From: an uncultured Eisenbergiella sp.
GTDB taxonomy: Bacteria > Bacillota > Clostridia > Lachnospirales > Lachnospiraceae
Length of the DNA stretch: 36,908 nucleotides
Assembly: GCA_910585455.1 (NCBI GenBank)
Contig: CAJUEL010000045.1
Location: forward strand, 1-36,908
Reading direction: 5' to 3'
Of the stretch, positions 8,167-16,029 are shown in pieces; within the stretch, counting starts at the first letter, position 1; every line of letters starts with the position of its first letter. The translations under genes and the position numbers were made by a program. The notes under the pieces are model-generated. The model was not told where the DNA came from, made no database searches, and was given only the letters and a program-made list of their open reading frames with translations.

Positions 8167-9105
8167 GTGGATAATGAAAAATTCCGGGCGCTCTGTGAAC
8201 AAAAGTGCGGCCTGATTAAAAAAATGTGCCGGGGCAGGGAGATATTCATCTGGGGGGCAGGGAATGGAGGAACCATCGCGCATTCCGTTTTAAAGTCCCA
8301 TGGGGTCCCGGCCGCAGGCTTTATTGACATGAGGGCAGAGGAACTGAAACGTTTTCTGGATTTGCCGGTGTCGGGGACAGAAGTACTGGATGCCCGGAAA
8401 ATTTTTGTCGTCGTGTCATTGATGGATTTCAACAGCGATGTGTTAAAGCAGCTTCTGGACAGGGGGTATTCCCTGCAGCAGGACATCTGCTATCTTTTTG
8501 AATATGACGGGCTGCCATATTTCAAGGAGGATGCCGTCTATAAAGGATGCCGTATTGGGAGGTATACATATGGATATCAGGGGCTTTTGGAGGGTTTTCC
8601 CATTGCGGAATCAATTGGAAGATACTGCTCCATCAACGGTACGGCAAGGATATGGAATAATCATCCGATGGAATGCGTGACGACCCATCCATTTCTGGAT
8701 GAGTTCCCCTTTTTGACGCTGGACAGTTTTGAGAAGCATGAAAAATACATACAGCGGTATGGGACACACAGGGAAAACGCGCCGTATCAGGACAGTGAGA
8801 TCCGGAACAATAAGCCGGTAATCATAGGAAACGACGTCTGGATCGGCGGCTATGTCAGCATACTTCCTGGCGTAACGATAGGAGATGGGGCAGTTGTTGC
8901 CGCCGGGGCAGTGGTGACAAGGGATGTGGAGCCATATGCGATTGTCGGTGGAGTCCCGGCCCGGCTGATCAGATATCGTTTTCCCAGGAAGGAACGGGAG
9001 AAGCTGCTGAAAATAAAATGGTGGGACTGGACGCCTGAAAAAATAGAAGAAAATCTGGAGCTGTTTTTTTGTCCGGGAAAATTTCTGGAAACGTTTCAGG
9101 AATAA
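8167..9105 (+). CDS. Hexapeptide-repeat O-acetyltransferase with N-terminal Rossmann-like module
   Basis: This 312-residue protein is a fusion. Residues 24-33 (REIFIWGAGN) begin the Rossmann-like module with GFIDMR as its acidic turn. From about residue 115 to 265 there is a left-handed beta-helix acetyltransferase of the CatB/Vat type: a WNNHPMECVTTHPF segment with the likely catalytic histidine, then hexapeptide repeats IIGNDVWIGGYVSILPGVTIGDGAVVAAGAVV and the closing GGVPARLIRYRF signature. The module in front resembles the arrangement in PglD-type sugar acetyltransferases, where the N-terminal Rossmann domain binds the UDP-sugar. It starts at GTG 8167, with GGGAC eight bases before it. 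Acetyl-CoA dependent O- or N-acetylation of a sugar is expected. Confidence 0.86.
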   Translation: MDNEKFRALCEQKCGLIKKMCRGREIFIWGAGNGGTIAHSVLKSHGVPAAGFIDMRAEELKRFLDLPVSGTEVLDARKIFVVVSLMDFNSDVLKQLLDRGYSLQQDICYLFEYDGLPYFKEDAVYKGCRIGRYTYGYQGLLEGFPIAESIGRYCSINGTARIWNNHPMECVTTHPFLDEFPFLTLDSFEKHEKYIQRYGTHRENAPYQDSEIRNNKPVIIGNDVWIGGYVSILPGVTIGDGAVVAAGAVVTRDVEPYAIVGGVPARLIRYRFPRKEREKLLKIKWWDWTPEKIEENLELFFCPGKFLETFQE

Positions 9106-9121
9106 AACAGGGGAAGCGGAA

Positions 9122-10234
9122 ATGAAAAAAGTCATAGTGTTCGGTTTCGGGGAGCGGGGGAAGAAGCTGGTTGATGAGTGCCTTGCGTATGACACCGGGG
9201 TTTCCGTCACAGCCATTGCGGATAACCATGCATCCACGCAAAGCTACAGGGGAATACCTGTCATAGAGCCGCAGGCGATTTCTGCGCACCCATATGATGA
9301 AATCTGGGTGTGTACGGTCTATTATGAAGAAATTATGGAGCAACTTGCCAGTAGCTGCGGGATCGGAAAGGATAAAATACGGTTCACAGAGCCGGTTGCG
9401 CCAGTGCTGGAGTACAGATTGAGGAAGAAATATGGAAACCAGCTGCAGGGGCTGGAGCCTGTCCCGGAAGGAATGGAAGCGGTATTGTCTTATTTAAAAG
9501 ATAATCCGCTCCGCATGTATTGTTACCCATTCTATGAGGAATATCTGAACAGGAAGACAGAGATGTATTTTGATGAGAAAAAATCTCTTTATTATGGGAA
9601 GTACATGGGCAGGAAGCTGTATTTTGCCAGAAGCTTCGATACAGAAGCAAAGGCGAGGGCATACTTTAATGCGATCACAATGGAACAGGATACCAGGTCG
9701 CCCCATTGCTATTGGAATGATGGAAAGCTGCATCAGGCTTTTGGGGGTGTTGGGATTGATGTTGGTGCGGCAGAGGGAATTTTTGCACTTGGGATGGTTG
9801 ACCGGGCAGAGCATATCTATCTGGTTGAAGCGGAGGAACAGTGGGCAGAGGCGTTACGGTATACCTTCGAGCCTTACCGGGACAGGGTGACGATCATCCG
9901 CGGATTCATCGGGAGTGAAGATTCGGACAGCTGCACAAGACTGGATACCCTTTTTCATGGGAAAAGAATTGACTTTATGAAAATGGATATTGAGGGGATG
10001 GAGCTGGATGCGCTGCAGGGTGCGGAAAAACTGATTCTGGATAACCACATGTCGCTGGCGGTATGTGTCTACCATCATAGAGCGGATAATGAGCGGATCG
10101 GCAGCTGGTTGAGGGAAAGGGGATATCGTGTGCGAAATTCCCGGGGGCTGGTGGTCTGCCTTGGGGAATGGGAGCTTGAGAGGGATGAGGCGGATTTCAG
10201 GAAGGCGCTGCTGTTCGCTGACAGAAAGGATTGA
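9122..10234 (+). CDS. FkbM-family methyltransferase with N-terminal Rossmann-like module
   Basis: This 370-residue protein opens with VIVFGFGERG (residues 4-13) and AIADNH, the recurring module, and continues into an FkbM methyltransferase. IDVGAAEG (D213-V-G215) is SAM motif I and MDIEGMELDAL (D289-I-E291-G292) is the FkbM signature. It has the same plan as the first gene but is clearly diverged from it and far more GC-rich. ATG 9122 follows AGGGGAAG, 17 bases after the previous stop. It probably O-methylates a sugar hydroxyl in the same glycan; the acceptor is unknown. Confidence 0.85.
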   Translation: MKKVIVFGFGERGKKLVDECLAYDTGVSVTAIADNHASTQSYRGIPVIEPQAISAHPYDEIWVCTVYYEEIMEQLASSCGIGKDKIRFTEPVAPVLEYRLRKKYGNQLQGLEPVPEGMEAVLSYLKDNPLRMYCYPFYEEYLNRKTEMYFDEKKSLYYGKYMGRKLYFARSFDTEAKARAYFNAITMEQDTRSPHCYWNDGKLHQAFGGVGIDVGAAEGIFALGMVDRAEHIYLVEAEEQWAEALRYTFEPYRDRVTIIRGFIGSEDSDSCTRLDTLFHGKRIDFMKMDIEGMELDALQGAEKLILDNHMSLAVCVYHHRADNERIGSWLRERGYRVRNSRGLVVCLGEWELERDEADFRKALLFADRKD

Positions 10235-10245
10235 GGGGGAGCTGA

Positions 10246-11466
10246 ATGAAACTGCTTGCCATATGCATACCGAATTACAACCGGATTGATAAGCTGGAAA
10301 GACTTGTGCGGGAATCAGCGGCCCAGATCAGGGAAGCGCGTCTGACAGGACTGGTTCAGATCTGCATCAGTGACGACTGTTCCGCCGAAAATCCGGACAG
10401 CGTCGTTTCCATGCTGCGGGAGGAAAACCCGCAGGTGGAAATCCTTTATGAGAGGGGCAGCAAAAACCGGGGGATGGACTATAACTTTCTGCACAGCGTC
10501 ATGATGGCGGACAGCGAATACTGCTGGATCATCGGGAACGACGACCTGCCTGCGGAAGGCGGTATCCGAAGGACAGTTGACATTTTACAGACAGAAAAAC
10601 AGGCGGACATCCTCGTAACCCCCTTTGACGCATACGGTGAGGACGGAAAAGTGAGGCAGACGGTCCATCCCCTGCTGACAGAGGGAAAGAGGCTGTTTGA
10701 TACATCCGTCCGGGAACAGCTTGCGGAGCTTGTCTTTTCCGTGAGGCATAACAGCGGGCTCTTCGGGTTCCTGTCGAATGTGGTTTTCAGGCGGCAGGGC
10801 TGGGCAGCGCGCCGGGAGCGCTTCCGGGACAAAATGGACACCATTTTTATCCAGATGTACATGAACATCCAGACGCTGTTGGACGGTGCGGTTTATCTGT
10901 ATATGCCGGAAAAAATCATCAGAAATTATGCGGATGAAGAAACGAACGGTTCACTGGACAGGGTATGCCGGATCCTGTATGGCCTGGACGGGGTTGTGGA
11001 GTATTTTTTTGAGGGAGAAGAGCGGAAGCACTTAAAGCGGGTTATTGTTGACGCTTATGTCAGCGGGACGGTCTGGGACATGCCGGACAGCATGCCATAT
11101 AAGAAAAAGCTCAGAGACTTGGACTCGCCCAAAAACCGGATATACCGGAAGTATTTCATTCCATCCGCACAGCGGGAGCGGGTGTTTAAAGGGGCGCCGG
11201 TCATGATTTACGGTGCGGGACATTATGGGCAGAAAGCTTTGGCGGAGCTGAAAACATACGGGGCCTGCATCCTCGGTGTGGCAGATACGGACAGAAGGAA
11301 GCGTGGGCTGAACCTTGGCGGCTTTGCGGTGATGTCAGTGGAGGAAATGGTGGAAGTGTGCAGGACGGAAAACGTATCCGTGGTGATCGCAAATTATGCG
11401 CATGTCGTGGAGATGGCGGATACGCTTTTCAGAAACGGTGTGGAAAGGATCCGGATCATAAGTTGA
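10246..11466 (+). CDS. GT2 glycosyltransferase with C-terminal Rossmann-like module
   Basis: This 406-residue protein begins with a GT2 domain: CIPNYNR strand (residues 6-12), SDDCS nucleotide-binding motif at D43-D44 and IGNDD at D99-D100 as the DXD-like metal site. After about residue 310 comes the recurring module at the C-terminus (VMIYGAGHYG, G323-A-G325, then VADTDRRKRG and VIANY). The module is thus placed after the catalytic domain, opposite to its position in the FkbM and GT32 proteins. ATG 10246 is preceded by GAGGGGGAG and lies 11 bases after the previous stop. Sugar specificity is not evident. Confidence 0.83.
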   Translation: MKLLAICIPNYNRIDKLERLVRESAAQIREARLTGLVQICISDDCSAENPDSVVSMLREENPQVEILYERGSKNRGMDYNFLHSVMMADSEYCWIIGNDDLPAEGGIRRTVDILQTEKQADILVTPFDAYGEDGKVRQTVHPLLTEGKRLFDTSVREQLAELVFSVRHNSGLFGFLSNVVFRRQGWAARRERFRDKMDTIFIQMYMNIQTLLDGAVYLYMPEKIIRNYADEETNGSLDRVCRILYGLDGVVEYFFEGEERKHLKRVIVDAYVSGTVWDMPDSMPYKKKLRDLDSPKNRIYRKYFIPSAQRERVFKGAPVMIYGAGHYGQKALAELKTYGACILGVADTDRRKRGLNLGGFAVMSVEEMVEVCRTENVSVVIANYAHVVEMADTLFRNGVERIRIIS

Positions 11467-11481
11467 GGAAAGGAACGTACT

Positions 11482-12618
11482 ATGGAGTTTCTGAATGTCC
11501 CATATGGGGAATTTATAAAAAGGAAAGGGAAAAAGAAAATCATCCATTTCGGCGCGGCTTCCGTATGGAACTATTACATGAATATTTTTTCAGACATTCC
11601 CACAGAGGTGCTGGATCATACGGCTTTCATTGTGGACAATGATGCTGCGAAGCAGGGACAGACATTTGAAATTGCGGGAAGGAGGTTTCCGGTAAAAAGT
11701 GTGGATTCCCTGATGGAATGCAGCGATTTTATTATTCTGGTCACGGTGAGCCTTGCTTACCAGAAGGCGATCTGTGAACAGCTGTCAGGGCTGGGACTGG
11801 CAGCCGGCATAGAATGCTATTCCCTGCCGCTGATGCTTTACAGCTTCAGGGAAGCGGACAATGCATGCGTGGAGGAATATTTCAGGGAACATGTAGCTGC
11901 GGCAAACAGGCCTGTGATCCATACCTTCTGGTTCAGCGGAGAGGAAAAGCCGGAACTGTACAAAAGGTGCATGGAGAGCAGACGCAGATACTGCCCGGAT
12001 TTTGAGATCATGGAATGGAACATGGAAAATTATGATGTGACAAAGAACGGGTATATGAAAGAGGCCATTGCGCACAGAAAATGGGCGTTTGCCTCGGATT
12101 ATGCCAGGCTGGATGTCATATACCGGTATGGCGGAATCTATATGGATATGGACGTTGAGCTGCTCGCTCCGCTTACGCCGCTTCTTTCTGCGGAAAGCTT
12201 TTTCTGCAGGCAGGAGGACGGCTGCCTGGAGCTGGGCTCCGGGTTTGGGGCAAAAGCGGGCGATCCGCTGATCGGGGAGATGCTGGAAACATACAGGGAC
12301 AGGAAGCTGTTCCTGAAAGACGGGAGGATGGACATGACGGCACAGCCGGAATGGCTGAGCGGTGTTTTCAAAAGGCACGGGATCGGGATCGGCCATGATT
12401 CCGCGGTATCCGGGAACAGGCTCATACTGTCGAATGACTATATCGCATGCGCATCGAAGGGGAGCCCGGTGCAGGAGGCAAGACTGGGGATCCACTGGCA
12501 CAACGGGGCATGGCTTGCGGAAAAGGACAGGCGGATGATGAAGGAGGCTGAAGCCGCAAGGGAGGAACTGACTGAAAAATATTTCAAAAGGGTTCCGGAG
12601 AGGCAGGAGAGGCCATGA
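11482..12618 (+). CDS. GT32-family glycosyltransferase with N-terminal Rossmann-like module
   Basis: This 378-residue protein has the recurring module at residues 18-115 (KKIIHFGAAS, FIVDNDAAK), though the glycine turn is less regular than in its relatives. From about residue 145 a GT32 domain follows: RPVIHTFWFSG opening motif, then ASDYARLDVIYRYGGIYMDMDVE, in which D222-M-D224 is the catalytic DXD. GSGFGAKAG is a further family segment. GT32 enzymes transfer hexoses or their derivatives in capsule and mannan synthesis. The start has GAGGAAAGGAA upstream. The last four bases overlap the next gene (ATGA), so the two are probably coupled. Confidence 0.87.
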   Translation: MEFLNVPYGEFIKRKGKKKIIHFGAASVWNYYMNIFSDIPTEVLDHTAFIVDNDAAKQGQTFEIAGRRFPVKSVDSLMECSDFIILVTVSLAYQKAICEQLSGLGLAAGIECYSLPLMLYSFREADNACVEEYFREHVAAANRPVIHTFWFSGEEKPELYKRCMESRRRYCPDFEIMEWNMENYDVTKNGYMKEAIAHRKWAFASDYARLDVIYRYGGIYMDMDVELLAPLTPLLSAESFFCRQEDGCLELGSGFGAKAGDPLIGEMLETYRDRKLFLKDGRMDMTAQPEWLSGVFKRHGIGIGHDSAVSGNRLILSNDYIACASKGSPVQEARLGIHWHNGAWLAEKDRRMMKEAEAAREELTEKYFKRVPERQERP

Positions 12619-13826
12619 CAGGTATCAGCGTCATAGTCCCCGTATACAACATTGAAGCATATATAGGGGAATGCATCGAAAGCATCATTGCCCAGCCGGA
12701 CGGGGAACTGGAGATCATCTTGGTGGATGACGGTTCCTGCGATCATTCGGGGGAAATCTGTGATGCATATGCCCAAAAGGACAGCCGCATCCGTGTCATC
12801 CATAAGGAAAACGGCGGGCTCGTGGGCGCAAGGAAGGCGGGACTGCTCGCCGCAAATGGCGAATACATATCCTGTGTGGACGGTGACGACTGGATTGCGC
12901 CCGGGATGTATCAGAAGCTCCTTTCCATGGGTGCGGGCATGGACGTGATCGCCTTTGCGGGAATTGAGGAATACGGGGCAGGCGGGCAGTGCAGCGTGAA
13001 AAAGAATACGGTAAAAGAAGGGCTGTACCAGGAAGAAGGAGATCGGTACCGGCTTTATCAGGAGATGATGGTCAACGGGAATTTTTACGAAAACGGCGTG
13101 CTGACCTACCTGTGGGCGAAGCTGGTCAGACGGGAGCTGCTCATGGAATGCCAGATGGCGGTGCCGGACAGCGTAAGCTATGCCGAAGATGCCGCCTGCG
13201 TGTATCCATGCCTGCTGAAAGCCAGGTCTGTTTATGTTTCCAATGAGCCGCTCTACCATTACCGTGTCCGTCCGGGGTCCATGGTGAAGGGAAGCGTTGA
13301 TACAGACAGCCTGTCCGGGGTTTTTGCAACGCTGGGGAACGCGTTTTCTGCCCATCCATTAAAGGAAAGCCTGATGCGCCAGCTGCAGTATTCCATGTTT
13401 CACGCGATGCTTTTGAAGCAGTATGGGCAGATCAGTTCCCCCATGGCGCTGTTCCCCTTTGAAAAAGTGAAAGAGGGGATGCGCGTGGCCGTATATGGAG
13501 CAGGGATCTTCGGGAAAGTGATGTGGGAGTATGGCGGAAAAAACGGGAGCATTGCGCTGACAGGGTGGTTTGACCGGCGGCATGGATATTATGCCGCCCA
13601 GGGTCTGTGGGTGCAGCCACCGGAGGAAATTTGTCAGACACAATTCGATGTGATTGTGGTTGCGATACTGAATATCCGTCTGGCATTGCAGATCAAAGAG
13701 GAACTTATACAGAAAGGGGTTCCTGCAGACCGGATAGACCATGTAAGGCTGGAGAAGCTTGAAAATATGGAGCTGCCCGCATATATGGAAGCCATTCTGG
13801 CGGGGAATGTGCGGGGATCATGCTGA
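12615..13826 (+). CDS. GT2 glycosyltransferase with C-terminal Rossmann-like module
   Basis: This 403-residue protein carries an N-terminal GT2 domain: SVIVPVYN (residues 5-12), V37-D-D-G-S41, and V-D89-G-D91-D92-W as the metal-binding motif. The C-terminal part starting near residue 290 is the recurring module (VAVYGAGIFG, G295-A-G297, then GWFDRRH and VIVVAI). The plan is the same as the gene at 10246. It overlaps the upstream GT32 gene by four bases and shares one base with the next gene. AGGAGAGG precedes the start. It probably extends the glycan with a different sugar from its paralogue. Confidence 0.85.
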   Translation: MTGISVIVPVYNIEAYIGECIESIIAQPDGELEIILVDDGSCDHSGEICDAYAQKDSRIRVIHKENGGLVGARKAGLLAANGEYISCVDGDDWIAPGMYQKLLSMGAGMDVIAFAGIEEYGAGGQCSVKKNTVKEGLYQEEGDRYRLYQEMMVNGNFYENGVLTYLWAKLVRRELLMECQMAVPDSVSYAEDAACVYPCLLKARSVYVSNEPLYHYRVRPGSMVKGSVDTDSLSGVFATLGNAFSAHPLKESLMRQLQYSMFHAMLLKQYGQISSPMALFPFEKVKEGMRVAVYGAGIFGKVMWEYGGKNGSIALTGWFDRRHGYYAAQGLWVQPPEEICQTQFDVIVVAILNIRLALQIKEELIQKGVPADRIDHVRLEKLENMELPAYMEAILAGNVRGSC

Positions 13827-14920
13827 TGCGGGGCAGCTGCGATGCGGACAGGGTTCTTACGTATTTACGGACAGAAAGGGAAAAGAGTATGCAGGACCGG
13901 AAACTGATGGAATCTATCAGCAAAATATATGGACATCTGGCGGATTATGAATCCAGGGAAATCTATAAGGCACGGCTTCTTTACAGCCTGACAGGCGACT
14001 ACAGGGAAATATGCGGAATAGCAGCGCGCACGGCGGCAGCAAAAAAAATCAGGGAGCAGATAGCTGACTTCCCCGGAGAACCGGTCTGGATCTGGGGCAC
14101 GGGGTTCTGCGCGGATTACCTGCGGCGGGGGTTTCCGGAAATAAACTGGGCGGGATACGTGGACAATTACCGCAGGGAGGAAAAGAAGGACGGCCTGCCT
14201 GTCCTTGATGCGGACGGATTCCGGGAAACCTGCAGGGATGCGGTAGTAGTGATCTCCACGATACTCTGGCAGAGGGATATCTACAGGCAGCTTATGTCAT
14301 ACCACTTTGAGCTGGGAAGGATCGTAAATGCGGGGAAGCTCATGCAGGAGCTGTTTGAAGAACAGTATTTTGACCTGCCCTTCCTGACTGCGGGCAGGGA
14401 TGAAGTGTTTGTCGATGCAGGGTGCTTTGACGGGCTGTCGGTGAAGGGATTTCTGAAGTGGTCGGAGGGCGTATACAGGGAAATCATTGCGTTTGAGCCG
14501 GACAGGCAGTGCCATGACGCCTGCCAGAAAGAGCTGGCACACGTAAAAAACCTGACGCTCATCCCGAAAGGATTATGGAGCAGCAGCGGTGCGCTGTCCT
14601 TTCATGAAACGGGAGCGTCGGATTCGGCGATTGCAGAAAACGGTGAGGTGCAGATCGGGACGGTGCGCCTGGATGATGTGGCGGGGGAGAAGAATGTCAC
14701 GTTTTTAAAAATGGACATAGAAGGTGCAGAAAGAGAAGCGCTGGCCGGCGCGGCAGGGACAATCCGGAGGTGCAGGCCGAAGCTGGCGGTCAGCATATAC
14801 CATAAGCCGGAGGACATCTGGGAGCTGCCGGGGCTGATCCTGGACATATGCCCGGACTACCGGTTTTACATCAGGCACTATTCCCTGCGTGATGCGGAGA
14901 CGGTTTTATATGCGGTATGA
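13826..14920 (+). CDS. FkbM-family methyltransferase with internal Rossmann-like module
   Basis: This protein of about 364 residues has three parts. Residues 1-80 form a charged helical region (including SISKIYGHLADYES and LLYSLTGDYREI). Residues 86-93 (PVWIWGTG) start the recurring module with GYVDNYRREEKKDGLPV. Residues from about 185 are FkbM: FVDAGCFDG (D197-A-G199) as SAM motif I and MDIEGAEREAL (D297) as the signature. I prefer ATG 13826, giving a TGATG overlap and an eight-base spacing from GGGGA at 13813-13817; ATG 13820 and 13889 are alternatives. The acceptor is presumably a sugar hydroxyl. Confidence 0.84.
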   Translation: MRGSCDADRVLTYLRTEREKSMQDRKLMESISKIYGHLADYESREIYKARLLYSLTGDYREICGIAARTAAAKKIREQIADFPGEPVWIWGTGFCADYLRRGFPEINWAGYVDNYRREEKKDGLPVLDADGFRETCRDAVVVISTILWQRDIYRQLMSYHFELGRIVNAGKLMQELFEEQYFDLPFLTAGRDEVFVDAGCFDGLSVKGFLKWSEGVYREIIAFEPDRQCHDACQKELAHVKNLTLIPKGLWSSSGALSFHETGASDSAIAENGEVQIGTVRLDDVAGEKNVTFLKMDIEGAEREALAGAAGTIRRCRPKLAVSIYHKPEDIWELPGLILDICPDYRFYIRHYSLRDAETVLYAV

Positions 14921-14940
14921 CGCAGGGGCGGGGAGGCAGG

Positions 14941-16029
14941 ATGTTACGTGTAAAAAATGATGCGGATGACATACGGGGGCTGTTCCAGGCGGACAGACAG
15001 ATTGTGCTGTACGGGGCGGGGGCATCGGCGAAGCTGATCCTGCAGGCATTTTATAAGAAAGGCTTAAAAGAGCGCATCGCTTTTGCCGTGGACAAAAACG
15101 ATGCGCTGGACGGGACATCCTGCAGGGTAACGGACGGCATAAGCGTGCCGGTCATTTCCCTTTCCCGTTTCCTGGAAACATATGGGGATACCGTAAAAAG
15201 CAGGTTTATCATTTTGATAACGCCTTTTGCAGCGCTGCGGATCGTGGAGGAGCTGGACAGGGTCACGCAGCTTGATGGTGCAGAGGCCTATCTGTACGCA
15301 CTGATAACGGCCAGGAAGCCCCCGGGGCCTTTTTCCCTGCAAAGCCTTGACAGGCCGGCCATTCCCAGGAGGATCCATTATATCTGGATCGGGGAAAAGC
15401 CAATGCCGCAGGGGGATGTGGCCAATATCGAAAGCTGGAAAAGATGCTGCCCCGGATATGAGATTATCCGGTGGGATGAAAAATCCTATGATTTTGGCAG
15501 AAACCGCTACACAAGGGAGGCGTACAGGGCAAAGCAGTATATGTATGCCACGGACTATGTGAGAAAGGACATACTGTACCGGTACGGCGGCATATACTTG
15601 GACACGGATGTGGAGCTGATAAAACCGCTGGATGCCCTGCTGTATAATGAAGCCTTTATCGGGATCGAGGACGGCGGACAGCTGAATTCCGGATCCGGGC
15701 TGGGCTCTGTGGCGGGCCATCCCATGATGCAGGAGCTGATGGAGGTATATGAGGAAGAACGGTTTGTCAATGAAGATGGCAGCTACAATCTGCAATATAA
15801 TACCTGGTATGAAACGCGCCATATGCTCAGCAGAGGCTATGAGCTGAAAAACCGATACCAGAAGATAAACGGGCTTGTCTGCCTGCCGAAAGAAGTGCTG
15901 ATGCCGGAGAGCACTGTCGGCCTGTATGACACCTATACGGAAAATACGGTATCAAACCATAAGATCGATCCTTTTGATAAGTCAGGGGTGCGGAAGGTGC
16001 TGAAACGGATTTATGAGGCTGAACCATGA
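14941..16029 (+). CDS. GT32-family glycosyltransferase with N-terminal Rossmann-like module
   Basis: This 362-residue protein repeats the architecture of the gene at 11482. The recurring module begins at I21-V-L-Y-G25-A-G27 with FAVDKND, and the GT32 domain starts with IPRRIHYIWIGEKPMP, the classic family opening. YATDYVRKDILYRYGGIYLDTDVE holds the catalytic D221-T-D223, and GSGLGSVAGHP follows. The GT32 parts of the two proteins align over the whole motif region but are well diverged. ATG 14941 follows GGGAGG; an ATG at 14917 overlapping the previous stop has no good ribosome site. Its final four bases overlap the next gene. Confidence 0.88.
   Translation: MLRVKNDADDIRGLFQADRQIVLYGAGASAKLILQAFYKKGLKERIAFAVDKNDALDGTSCRVTDGISVPVISLSRFLETYGDTVKSRFIILITPFAALRIVEELDRVTQLDGAEAYLYALITARKPPGPFSLQSLDRPAIPRRIHYIWIGEKPMPQGDVANIESWKRCCPGYEIIRWDEKSYDFGRNRYTREAYRAKQYMYATDYVRKDILYRYGGIYLDTDVELIKPLDALLYNEAFIGIEDGGQLNSGSGLGSVAGHPMMQELMEVYEEERFVNEDGSYNLQYNTWYETRHMLSRGYELKNRYQKINGLVCLPKEVLMPESTVGLYDTYTENTVSNHKIDPFDKSGVRKVLKRIYEAEP

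Noticed and set aside
12438..13355. 305-codon minus-strand frame opposite the GT2 gene
   Set aside because: The plus strand holds a clear GT2 domain; the antisense product has no motif or ribosome site.
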